From Flavobacterium ginsengisoli (GTDB taxonomy: Bacteria > Bacteroidota > Bacteroidia > Flavobacteriales > Flavobacteriaceae), in contig NZ_CP121110.1 in NCBI RefSeq assembly GCF_029625315.1, forward strand, positions 1 through 64,000: DNA of 64,000 nt. Reading direction: 5' to 3'. Shown one piece after another: positions 1 through 9,503 of the stretch. Each line of letters begins with the position of its first letter. Position 1 is the first letter of the stretch. Below the pieces are notes generated by a model. That model was not told the origin of the DNA. It was given only the letters and a program-made list of their open reading frames with translations, and did no database searches. Position numbers and translations under genes: made by a program.

Positions 1-1
1 C

Positions 2-718
2 GATTTAAACCGTACTACTCTGTTGGCCAATCAATATGTATTAGAAATAAAAAAAGCAGAACAGAATTTAAAAAACGAATTGCTAAGCCTTAAATATTTA
101 CTAGGCACTAAAGAAGAAATAAATATTGATTCTAATGATGATTTTGTATTTGTTCTGCCTTCAAATTTAGATGATTTTTTGCAGGAAGCTTTAGATAAAC
201 GAACAGATGTTTTGGCTTCTAAATCAATCTTAGATGTTGCCAATACTAATATCAATCTTCAAAAGTCATTGGCTTATCCGCAGCCTGAGTTGGGACTAAT
301 TTGCAATCCGCAAAACATGATTCCTTATGTTGGTTTATACGGTACAATTGAACTTCCTTTTTTTTCAAGAAATCAGGGAGAAATAAAAAAATCAAGTTAT
401 CTAAAACAACAGGCTGAACAAAATTTGGAAGCTACGCAGGTTTTAATTCGAACAGAAATAACAAATGCATACAATGCTTATCAGACTCAAAAAAGTAATC
501 TTGAAAATTTTGGCGGACTGCTGACAAGATCGGAAAACATTTTAAAGAGTGTAAAATATTCTTATTTGCGTGGAGGCACAACCATTATTGATTTTCTGGA
601 AGCACAGCGCAGTTGGCTTGACATACAACAGCAGTATTATGATTCTATGCAAGAATACAGAAGAAGTTATATCACATTACTTTACGCTTCAGGATTAATT
701 AATCAAATAGCACAATAA
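2..718 (+). CDS. TolC/CusC-family outer membrane efflux protein, C-terminal part
   Basis: The reading frame is open from base 2, so the gene starts before the window and only about the last 238 codons are present. The product resembles the second half of a TolC-like channel: long amphipathic helices rich in Q, N, E and A, then a repeat-like helix pair ending in a segment with TIIDFLEAQRSW, a form typical of the C-terminal helical repeat of outer membrane factors. It would form the outer-membrane duct of the tripartite pump encoded by the next genes. The adaptor starts 51 bases downstream on the same strand, followed by DUF190 and the RND pump, so this is one operon. Assignment to heavy-metal efflux (CusC/CzcC type) rests on the pump's motif, not on this protein itself. 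Confidence 0.88.
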   Translation, partial: DLNRTTLLANQYVLEIKKAEQNLKNELLSLKYLLGTKEEINIDSNDDFVFVLPSNLDDFLQEALDKRTDVLASKSILDVANTNINLQKSLAYPQPELGLICNPQNMIPYVGLYGTIELPFFSRNQGEIKKSSYLKQQAEQNLEATQVLIRTEITNAYNAYQTQKSNLENFGGLLTRSENILKSVKYSYLRGGTTIIDFLEAQRSWLDIQQQYYDSMQEYRRSYITLLYASGLINQIAQ

Positions 719-769
719 TGATTTGAGAGAACTGTCGAGATTCATTAAAAAAACAAATACTATCTACAT

Positions 770-1780
770 ATGAAACATTTAATAAAGTATAGCGGCATTA
801 TAGTTTTATTTCTTTACGCCTGCAGCGGAAAGGAAAAGAAACAAGATCAGGTAGTAAACAACTTGCCACAGGTTACGAACAACGGAAAAAACATTGTATT
901 TCCTACAGACAGCAGTGCTGTTTTTTTCGAAACAGAATCTATAGGAAATTCGGTTCTTAACAATCAAATTATGGCTCCTGCAAAAGTTTCTGCAACGGTT
1001 ATGAAATCTCAAGAAGGAGCATCACAAAATATCATTTTATTTGAAAATCCTGATTTGGCGACTAGTTATACTCAGCTTATTCAACACATTGCCAATATCA
1101 ATCAAATTCAGAACAAAAACATAAAACAAAAACAAATAGAAGTAGACCGTGCTAAGGACTTGCTGGCTCATGGTGCAGCAACGGGTAAAGATTTGTTGGA
1201 AGCGCAAACAGCATTATCTGTAGAACAGACCAATTTGGCCAATGAAAGAGCGGCTTTGATTGAGTACGAGACGAACTTGAAAGCTGGAGGATTTGAACCC
1301 GAAGCGCTCAAAAGAGCAAAAGCAGGAACATCATTTATTATTTGTGATATTCCGGAGAATCAGATAAGCAGAATAAAAAGTGGTGATAACTGTACCGTTC
1401 AATTTACCGCTTTTCCTAATGAAAAATTTTCTGGAAAAATTGATGACATTGCCGACATGATTGATCAATCTACCAGAATGGTTAAACTCCGAATCAGCTT
1501 AAATAATGCAAGCGGTAAATTTAAGGCTGGTATGTTTGCTACAGTTTCTTTTGGCATAAGCGAAGGAGATAACATAAGTATTGATAAAAACTCGTTGGTT
1601 ACCGTTCAGGCAAAAAATTATGTTTTTGTAAAAAAGAACAGTAAAGAATTTGAGCGTACCGAAGTAACAATCGGAAATCAGATAGGAGACAGAGTTGTCG
1701 TTTATAATGGTTTGATGAGTGGCGATGCTATAGCTGTTAAAGGTGTTATGCAGTTAAAAGGCCTCAGTTTTGGGTATTGA
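770..1780 (+). CDS. Efflux RND periplasmic adaptor lipoprotein (CusB/CzcB type)
   Basis: The 336-residue product begins with a lipoprotein signal ending LYAC (Cys18), so it should be anchored in the inner membrane facing the periplasm. A central coiled-coil hairpin (about residues 100-165, with QKQIEVDRAKDLLAHGAA) is flanked by beta-rich segments, and the C-terminal part contains the membrane-fusion signature around GKFKAGMFATVSF. It is the adaptor bridging the inner-membrane pump and the TolC-like channel. It is short for a CusB, with no obvious N-terminal metal-binding extension. It lies between the TolC-like gene and a DUF190 gene in an operon whose pump carries the heavy-metal RND signature, so divalent or monovalent metal efflux is likely. 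Confidence 0.88.
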   Translation: MKHLIKYSGIIVLFLYACSGKEKKQDQVVNNLPQVTNNGKNIVFPTDSSAVFFETESIGNSVLNNQIMAPAKVSATVMKSQEGASQNIILFENPDLATSYTQLIQHIANINQIQNKNIKQKQIEVDRAKDLLAHGAATGKDLLEAQTALSVEQTNLANERAALIEYETNLKAGGFEPEALKRAKAGTSFIICDIPENQISRIKSGDNCTVQFTAFPNEKFSGKIDDIADMIDQSTRMVKLRISLNNASGKFKAGMFATVSFGISEGDNISIDKNSLVTVQAKNYVFVKKNSKEFERTEVTIGNQIGDRVVVYNGLMSGDAIAVKGVMQLKGLSFGY

Positions 1781-1831
1781 AAACAAAGATTATGTCTGCA
1801 AAATATTTGCTAATACTTAAATGAAAAAACA

Positions 1832-2131
1832 ATGACACAAGCACAAGTATATATAGATAAAGATGAACTAAAAGGAACACAGCCTTTGTATGAGTACATT
1901 TTAAGATTTTTAATTGAACACAAAATTAAGGGAGCAACTATATTTCATGGTAAAATAGGATATGGAGCCAGTAGGTATCTTAACAGACCTCATGATTTGT
2001 TCAGTTTTGATAAAATACCTTTGCTGATCAATTTTATAGATGAAGATGAAAAGGTAAAATCTGTTTTAACGGCTTTACGAAAAGTCTACAAAGGAGGTTT
2101 TATAGTTACGAATCAAGTAGAAAAATGGTAA
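1832..2131 (+). CDS. DUF190 domain-containing protein
   Basis: This small 99-residue protein without a signal peptide fits the DUF190 family over its full length, with the GATIFHGKIGYG segment and hydrophobic beta strands of a ferredoxin-like/PII-like fold. Family members often sit beside cation transporters, and here the gene lies between the adaptor and the RND pump, ending four bases before the pump's ATG. Inference: a cytosolic regulator or metal sensor of the pump, analogous to PII-like proteins. No catalytic residues can be recognised. The close spacing indicates cotranscription and probably translational coupling with the pump. Confidence 0.85.
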   Translation: MTQAQVYIDKDELKGTQPLYEYILRFLIEHKIKGATIFHGKIGYGASRYLNRPHDLFSFDKIPLLINFIDEDEKVKSVLTALRKVYKGGFIVTNQVEKW

Positions 2132-2135
2132 ACAG

Positions 2136-5100
2136 ATGATTAAAAATTTACTCATATTCAGCCTTCGTAACCGCTGGGTTATAATTGCAATTAGTGTTGT
2201 TTTAATGGCAATAGGTTTTTGGTGTTTTACCAAATTAAAAATAGAAGCATATCCAGATATTGCAGATACGAATGTAATTATAGTAGCACAATATGACGGA
2301 AGAGCAACTGAAGAAGTAGAACAGCAAGTTACTATTCCGATTGAAAGAGCTTTGCAGAATACACCAAATGTTTTAGATCGAAGAAGCAGAACTATTTTTG
2401 GTTTGTCGGTAGTGCAACTTACTTTTAAAGATGGAACTGATGATTATTTTGCACGACAACAGGTAACAGAACGACTTGCAGAAGCTGAATTGCCAGATGG
2501 TGTTGCGCCTTCATTAGCGCCGCTTTCTACTGCTGTTGGGGAGATTTTTAGATACGTTGTAGAAGCACCGTCAAATTATAGCCAAGCAGAGCTTAGAGAT
2601 CTTCAGGATTGGGTTATAAAACCTGCTTTGCTCGCAAGTTCCTGGAATTGCCGATGTAACTACTTTTGGTGGTCCATTAAAGCAGTTTCATATTATTACT
2701 TCGCCAGAAAAACTGAGAAAATACAATCTTACGCTTAAAAACGTAATGGACGCAGTAGATGCAAACAATTTAAACACCGGTGGAAATATTATTGAAAGAG
2801 GCGGACAAGGTTTTGCAGTGCGTGGTTTGGGAGCAATTAAAACGGAAAGAGATATTCAAAATATTGTTCTTAAATCTGAAAACGGAGTTCCTGTTTTTGT
2901 TCGTGATGTAGCAACTGTAGAAATTACGCCACCACCGCCAAGTGGTGTAATGGGATATACCGTTACCCAAGACAAAAAAGATGTAAGCAGCGGCGTTGAA
3001 GGTATTATTCTTTTAAGACGATATGAAAACCCAAGTGAGGTTTTAATATTGCTAAAAGAAAGAATGGCTGAATTACAGGAAAATGATTTGCCTCAAGGTG
3101 TAAAATTGCGCCCTATGTATGACAGAACATTCTTGATCGATCATTCGCTAGAAACTGTTGCGCATACCTTGTTTGAAGGAATTTCTATTGTAATTATTCT
3201 ATTGATTCTGTTTCTTGGAAGTGTTAGAAGTGCATTAGTTGTAGCTTTAACCATTCCGTTTTCATTATTGTTTGCTTTTATTTTAATGAGGCTTACGGGT
3301 ATTCCTGCCAATTTACTTTCGCTAGGAGCAATAGATTTTGGAATTATTGTAGATGGAGCCTGTTTAATGGCTGAACATCTTATAAGGAAATACAGAACAG
3401 CCACACCAGAAGAAAAACAAGATGGGATTGTGCAAATCACATTACAAGCGACTCAAGAAGTGGGAAGAGAAATTTTCTTTTCAGTAACCATTATCATATT
3501 GGCTTATATGCCTATACTTTTAATGACTAGAGTAGAGGGTAAATTGTTTTCTCCAATGGCTTTAACTTTGGCTTTTGCTGTTATTGGTTCGATGTTGGGA
3601 GCGCTTACCTTTATTCCAGTTCTAATTTCTTTTGTTTATAGAAAAGCAATGCTTGATGTTGATAAACCTATAAAAGAACATAAAAATGTGGTGTTAGATT
3701 ATTTGACTAGATCATACGAAAAAGCATTATCTGGTTTTTTAAATAATTATAAAAAAACTACAGTAATTGGTTTTTCGATTGTAGCAATATTTATTTTATG
3801 CGGCTTAAAACTAGGAACCGAATTTTTACCCACATTAGATGAAGGATCGATCTTTTTAAGAGGAAATTTTCCTGCTGGAATTTCTATACAGGAAAATGCC
3901 AAATACGCTCCTAAAATCAGAAAAATAATAGCGAAGTATCCTCAAATATCTTACGTGATAACGCAAACAGGGCGTAATGATGATGGTACCGATCCGTTTC
4001 CTGCCAATAGGAATGAGATTTTAGTAGGATTAAAAGATTACAAACTCTGGAGCGATACCATTGCTAAGAAAGATTTGGTCGAAATAATTAAAAAAGATTT
4101 GCAACAGCAAATTCCATCAGTGCAATTTTCTTCAGGACAGCCAATTATCGATCAGGTTATGGAAATTGTAAACGGAAGTGCGGCAGATCTTGCAGTTTCT
4201 GTTGTGGGCGATGATTTGGAAATGATGAGAAAAAAGGCAGAAACAATTGCGCAAATTGCTAAAAATACGCAAGGTGCTGAGAATGTCAATATTGAACAAG
4301 AAGGAGAACAAGAGCAATTGGCAATTGATATTAATAGGGAACAAGTCGCGAGATTTGGAATTAATGTAGCAGATATTCAAAATATGATCGAGGTGGCAAT
4401 TGGCGGAAAAACAGTTTCAACTTTATACGATGGAGCAAAGCGTTATGACATTGTAGTTCGTTTTTTACCACAATACAGAAGTTCTATTGATGCGATAAAA
4501 GATATTTTAGTGCCATCTTCAAATGGCGCTTTAATTCCAATGAATCAATTGGCAAACATACATTTTGTTGAAGGACAAACTAATATTTATCGTTACGGAA
4601 GCAAACGAATGATTACCGTTAGAACCAATATTAGAGGAAGAGATCAGGGAAGTTTTGTAAAAGAACTGCAAAGTAAAGTAGGTAAAAATGTAACCGTGCC
4701 AAAAGGATATAGTATCATTTATGGAGGACAATATGAAAATCTCGAAAGAGCAGGAAAACAACTAGCATTTACCATTCCGCTTACTATTATTATGGTTTTC
4801 TTGTTTTTATTCATGCTATACAAAAACTTCCAGCATACTATGATTACCATGAGTTGTATTTTGTTTGCCTTAGGAGGCGGAATTGTAGCTTTACTTCTTA
4901 GAGGTTATTACTTTAATGTTTCTGCAGGTGTTGGTTTTGTGAGCATTTTTGGAATTTCGGTAATGTCGGGCGTACTTCTTGTATCGGCTCTTAATAGAAA
5001 AACAATGTTTAAGAATGATAATCTGCAAGAAAATGTATTGACAGCTTCAAAAGAACAATTAAGAGCTTTATTATCAATTTTGGTTGTGGCTATTGTGGGG

Positions 5101-5253
5101 CTAATTCCAGCGACTACATCTTCTGGTATTGGTTCAGATGTTCAGCGACCGCTTGCAACGGTAATTATAGGCGGTTTGAGTAGTACATTAATTTTTGCTC
5201 CAATATTAATTCCTCCTTTATATTTTTGGTTAAATGAGAGAAAAACGAAATAA
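2136..5253 (+). CDS. CusA/CzcA-family heavy-metal efflux RND pump (one-base frameshift near 2630)
   Basis: This is the inner-membrane proton-driven pump of the tripartite efflux system, about 1038 residues once one extra base is removed. The N-terminus (residues 1-165) reads in one frame and the rest in the next. At 2630-2635 the sequence GCTCGC interrupts the expected KPALLQVPGIADV; reading GCTGC restores it. Twelve membrane segments flank two large periplasmic loops. The fourth-helix motif DFGIIVDGA followed by a Glu is the heavy-metal (HME) RND signature, which separates it from drug RND pumps. The exact metal (Cu, Ag, Zn, Co or Ni) cannot be read from sequence. The rest of the frame is clean and without decay, so an assembly error is more likely than a pseudogene. 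A terminator follows at 5267. Confidence 0.9.
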
Positions 5254-5266
5254 AATCTAACATAAA

Positions 5267-5299
5267 AAAAAAGTCCCAATCAAATATTGGGACTTTTTT
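5267..5299. terminator. Bidirectional intrinsic terminator
   Basis: A perfect 14-bp stem (AAAAAAGTCCCAAT at 5267-5280) with a 5-base loop pairs with its complement ending in a T run at 5299. A-runs and T-runs on both sides let it serve both the RND pump gene from the left and the convergent lipoprotein gene from the right. Confidence 0.9.
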
Positions 5300-5305
5300 A
5301 TGCAT

Positions 5306-5770
5306 CTAATTTTTTTTATTTTCCAATTGCACCTCGAATTTTCCCCAATAAGGATTTTCCGCCATTTGAGAATGTCCAATAATTAGGATATAATCACCAG
5401 TTTGTTTGGCCTCTATTTTGAGTTCTGTACCAAAAGGCCCGTCTGCTGTTTTGTCTGGATAGATAATCTGGTTAAAACGAATATTGGCATTAGTTTTCTC
5501 CTGTATAATTCTTCCGTTTAATTCACTCGAAAATTCATTTTTAAATTTGACATATATTCTAGAATGTATAGAATCTACGTTGCCATTTGCAATAAATACA
5601 TTTTTTTCATTTTTATAATTCATAAAAATAGTATCGCCAATCTGTTTATTTTCTTGTTTTTGTGGCTCTTCAGTTGCTGTTTGTACTGTTTGAGGAGTAT
5701 TTTCGTTTCCTTTTTGCTTCTGGCAAGAATATGCCATAATGCATATCATAATTATTAAAAGACTTTTCAT
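5306..5770 (-). CDS. Hypothetical lipoprotein
   Basis: A 154-residue protein with a lipoprotein signal peptide (MAYSC, Cys16), then a low-complexity Q/N/E/T linker to about residue 45 and a beta-strand-rich C-terminal domain. That domain ends with a segment (TGDYILIIGHSQMAENPYWGKFEVQLE) resembling the compact beta-sandwich ends of pre-peptidase-like or inhibitor-like domains, but I do not recognise a named family. It is likely tethered to the outer membrane on the periplasmic side. It is a single-gene unit convergent with the metal efflux operon and shares its terminator. A TAAATTTG match (minus strand, 5794-5801) about 25 bases upstream could be its promoter -7 box. No function is proposed. 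Confidence 0.75.
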   Translation of the reverse strand: MKSLLIIMICIMAYSCQKQKGNENTPQTVQTATEEPQKQENKQIGDTIFMNYKNEKNVFIANGNVDSIHSRIYVKFKNEFSSELNGRIIQEKTNANIRFNQIIYPDKTADGPFGTELKIEAKQTGDYILIIGHSQMAENPYWGKFEVQLENKKN

Positions 5771-5985
5771 AACGGATTGATTTAGCGTTGATTCAAATTT
5801 AAGTGTAAAGTATCGATTGCTGTTATATAATTACATTTTGATTTTTAATGATCTGGCTTTTTCTAAAAATTACTTAGTGATTTTATTTTGGTTGCTCCTG
5901 TTAATTTGATTTAAAAGTAAAAGGAGCTGAAATATTTTATCTGCTATTTTGAACAGATTCAATCTGAAAAATAATTGACTAACTA

Positions 5986-5997
5986 ACAACCGATTGT
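5986..5997. promoter_or_regulatory. Candidate LacI-type operator, distal copy
   Basis: ACAACCGATTGT, an imperfect palindrome with a central CG (ACAA-N-CG-N-TTGT), the layout of LacI-family operators. An identical 12-mer recurs at 6284-6295 over the SusC promoter. The regulator is not in the window. Confidence 0.5.
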
Positions 5998-6283
5998 CTT
6001 TTTAAATTTTTTTAAAATCTAATTTGTTCTATTTTTTGATAAAATTGTAATTATTATCTTATTTATTAGTGTTTTACTATTTTTTTTATTCTAAATAAGA
6101 GTTTTGATTATTTTTTTATCAACGCTTATTTTGTTTTTTATTCAATTATAAGGTAATTATCGTTTCTTTTTTTGCGAGATTCTACAGTGTTTTATTTGTT
6201 TATGTTTAAATAATTTAAGATTAAAATAAGTATAATGTTTTTTTAGAGGGTATTTTTTGAATAATAAATAAAAAAATAATTAC
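5998..6283. other. AT-rich intergenic region upstream of SusC
   Basis: The 637-base gap 5771-6407 is very AT-rich with many T-tracts. Apart from the two operator-like 12-mers and the promoter at 6292-6320, I see no ORF, RNA gene or hairpin in it. The T-tracts suggest intrinsically bent DNA, which would suit looping between the two operator copies. Confidence 0.5.
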
Positions 6284-6295
6284 ACAACCGATTGT
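6284..6295. promoter_or_regulatory. Candidate LacI-type operator, promoter-overlapping copy
   Basis: Second identical copy of ACAACCGATTGT, 298 bases from the first. It overlaps the TTG -33 box of the promoter at 6292-6320, a position where a bound repressor would block transcription of the SusC/SusD pair. Confidence 0.55.
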
Positions 6296-6320
6296 TTTTT
6301 TGAAAAAAGATATATATTTG
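6292..6320 (+). promoter_or_regulatory. Bacteroidota-type promoter of the first SusC/SusD pair
   Basis: TTG at 6292-6294, an 18-base spacer and TATATTTG at 6313-6320 match the Bacteroidota primary sigma consensus (TTG, then TAnnTTTG). This implies a leader of about 85 bases before the ATG at 6408. Confidence 0.7.
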
Positions 6321-6407
6321 TTCAAAGACTTATTGCTTTTACCTAGAAATAAGTTTTGAAATGCTAACTAAACCATAAACCATATTTTAATTATTAAATC
6401 AATTTTT

Positions 6408-9400
6408 ATGACTAACTTTTTTGTTGCAAGTCAATCAAAGCTTCTCAAATGCTTTGGTTTTTTGATCTTAATGTTTGTCTTTTCGATTCAGTCGAATGCA
6501 CAGACAACAGTCACGGGAACAGTCTCAGATGCCAACGGGCCAATTCCTGGTGCTAATGTAAATGTAAAAGGAACAAAGACAGGTGTTAGTACCAGTTTTG
6601 ATGGTACTTATTCTATCAGTGTTCCTTCTAATGGAGTGCTTATTTTCAGTTTTTTAGGTTTTACAAGCCGTGAAGTAGGGGTTAATGGACAGAAAACCAT
6701 TAATGTAAAACTAGAAGAAGATTCTAATAATTTAAAAGAAGTAGTAGTTATTGGGTATGGAGCTCAGCGTAAAGAAGCGGTTACAGGATCGGTAGCTTCT
6801 ATTAAAGGTAGTGAAATACGTGAGGTTCCTTCTGCAAATATTACTCAGTCTATGCAGGGACGTCTTCCGGGGTTCAAATAACACAGACTTCAACGAAGCC
6901 TGGTGCTGCCATGCAAATTCGTATTCGTGGAACGCGTTCGTTAACAGCAGGAAATGATCCTTTGGTAGTTCTTGATGGTATTCCGTTCTCTGGTACTTTG
7001 GCAGATATTAGCCCTGAGGATATCAAAAGTGTCGATATATTAAAAGATGCATCGGCGACAGCTATTTATGGATCGCGAGGCGCAAACGGAGTTATTCTGG
7101 TAACAAGTAATAGAGGAACAAAAGGACAAAGAACTTCGATTGCTTATAATACTTATACCGGATATAAAACTGCTGTAAAATATCCAATGATGCAAGGACC
7201 TAAATATGTTGAGTTCCGTAAGCTTGCGGGAAAAAACCTTGTAAACGGAATCGATGAAGCTGATGATGTAAATACAGATTGGCAAGATCTTTTTTATAGA
7301 ACAGCAATCGTAACAAATCACGATATCGCAGTGACAGGAGGAACAGAAAATGGAAATTATAATGTTGGAGTTAATTATTATAAAGACCAAGCGGTTATTC
7401 CAGGATCTGAGTTTAATAGATATTCTATCCGTGCGGCTTTAGATCAAGAGATCGGTATTTTTAAAATTGGTTTTTCTTCTAATAATAATTACAGTATAAC
7501 TGATGGTGCTAGTTTAGGAATGTACGGAGTTTTAAGTATGTCGCCTATTGCAAATCCTTATAACGAAGATGGTTCGTTAAAAAGAACAGTAAGAATGCCT
7601 CAAGATGAAAATTGGGTGTACACTAAAGAAAGTATGCGAAATCTGGGAGATAAATGGGCAGATACAAACAAAGCTTTCGGTTCTTACAATTCTATTTATG
7701 GTGAACTTAAAATACCAGCAATTGACGGATTAAAAGCTCGTGTGAATCTAGGTGGCAATTACAGAACAAGTAATTCGGGCTCTTACACTGGTATTGGGGT
7801 TTTTAATGCTAATCCAGATAATCCAAATGTGGCCTCAATTGGAAATACGCAATCTACAAGCTGGACAGTAGAAACGTTGCTTACTTATGATCGTACATTT
7901 GCTGAAAAGCATAAAATAAACGCGTTGGCAATGTATTCTTCTGCACAAGATACTTACAACAGCTCATTAATTTCAAGAAGAAATATTGCCGGAGACAGTT
8001 TTCAGTATTTTAATTTAGGTCAGACTTCTACAGGTGATAATGATGACATTACTATAAACAATGGTAATCAGACTTATACTCAAAGTGGTTTGATTTCTTA
8101 TATGGCTCGTGCTATGTATTCTTATGCAGATCGCTATATGATAAGCGCTACAGTGCGTTCAGATGCTTCTTCGCGTCTAGCGCCTTCTAATCAATGGCAT
8201 ACATATCCAGCATTTTCAGCAGGATGGAATATTAGCAAAGAGTCTTTTATGAAGAATGTAAAATGGATCGACGCATTAAAACTTAGAGGAGGATACGGAC
8301 AGACGTCTAATCAATCGGTGGCGCCTTATGCTACGTTGGGGTATTTAAGTACAAGGCCTTATAATTTTGGATCTAATAATGCAACAGGATATTACGTTTC
8401 GACTCTTCCAAATCCAAATTTAGGATGGGAATATTCTATAACATCTAATTTTGGTTTGGATTTCTCTCTTTTTAATAACAGATTATCGGGAACGGCTGAA
8501 TATTACACGACAGATACGAAAGATCTTTTGTTAAGTGTTAATCTTCCAGTTACTTCTGGGGTTAGTTCTTATGTTGGAAATGTTGGATCAACTCAAAACA
8601 AAGGTTGGGAGCTTAGTCTTAATGGGGTAATTCTGGATAATTATAATGGATGGACTTGGGATGCTGGCGTTAATATTTACAGCAACAAAAACAAACTGGT
8701 ATCTCTGGCTTCAGGAATGACTGAAGATCAAAATAACTGGTGGTTTGTTGGAAAGCCTCTTAATGTGATTTACGATTATAAAAAAATAGGAATATGGCAG
8801 ACTGATGCGGAAGCAAAACAATACGAAGGGCCAGCAGGTCAAGCGGGTATGATTAGAGTGGCGTATACAGGAGATTATAATCCAGACGGGACACCAAAAA
8901 GGTTAATTGGGGCAGATGACAGACAAGTTCTAAATGCAGATCCTGATTTTCAAGGTGGTTTTAATACTAGAGTAGCTTATAAAAATTTTGATATTAGTGT
9001 TGTAGGTCTTTTTCAAAGCGGAGGTATCTTAAATAGTACACTTTACGGTTCTAATGGATATTTAAATATTAATGATGGGCGACGCGGACAAATAGATGTA
9101 GATTACTGGACACCAGAAAATACAGGAGCACAATTTCCAATGCCAGGTGGTCCTACAGAAAGTAATAATCCGAAATATGGTTCTACTTTAGGTTATTTTG
9201 ATGGTTCATTTGTTAAGTTAAAAACGATTACTCTTGGATACAGTTTAAACAAGCAATGGATTAAAAGTGCAGGAATGGAAAAACTAAAACTTTACTGTAC
9301 CATTCAGAATCCGTGGGTAATTTATTCTCCTTATCATAAATTATCTGGACTAGATCCTGAAACGAACTCTTATGCAAATGACGCTTCAAATATGGCAGTT

Positions 9401-9493
9401 GCCTATTCAGGAAACTTAAGTCGTTTATTAACTGTAGGATATAATACGCCACAGTCGCGCAATCTGATTTTAGGACTTAATATAATTTTTTAA
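6408..9493 (+). CDS. SusC/RagA-family TonB-linked outer membrane receptor (frameshift near 6871)
   Basis: TonB-dependent importer of about 1028 residues after correction. The order is: signal peptide (to about residue 32, ending SNAQ), a CarboxypepD_reg-like domain (TTVTGTVSDANGPIPGANV, to about residue 110), the TonB box-like EVVVIGYG, the plug (SVDILKDASATAIYGSRGANGV), and a 22-strand barrel ending in a hydrophobic strand with terminal Phe. The frame breaks at a G run near 6871, where one missing G (GGGG for GGGGG) turns LPGVQITQ into an early stop; adding it restores the plug. Both halves are otherwise clean. It is transcribed with the SusD gene 10 bases downstream. No glycoside hydrolase accompanies the pair, so the substrate is unknown. 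Confidence 0.93.
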
Positions 9494-9503
9494 AAAGACA
9501 GTA

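Noticed and set aside
7215..7220. GCTTGC inside the first SusC as another error site
   Set aside because: The reading frame is continuous there (KLAGKN), so this GCTTGC is genuine.
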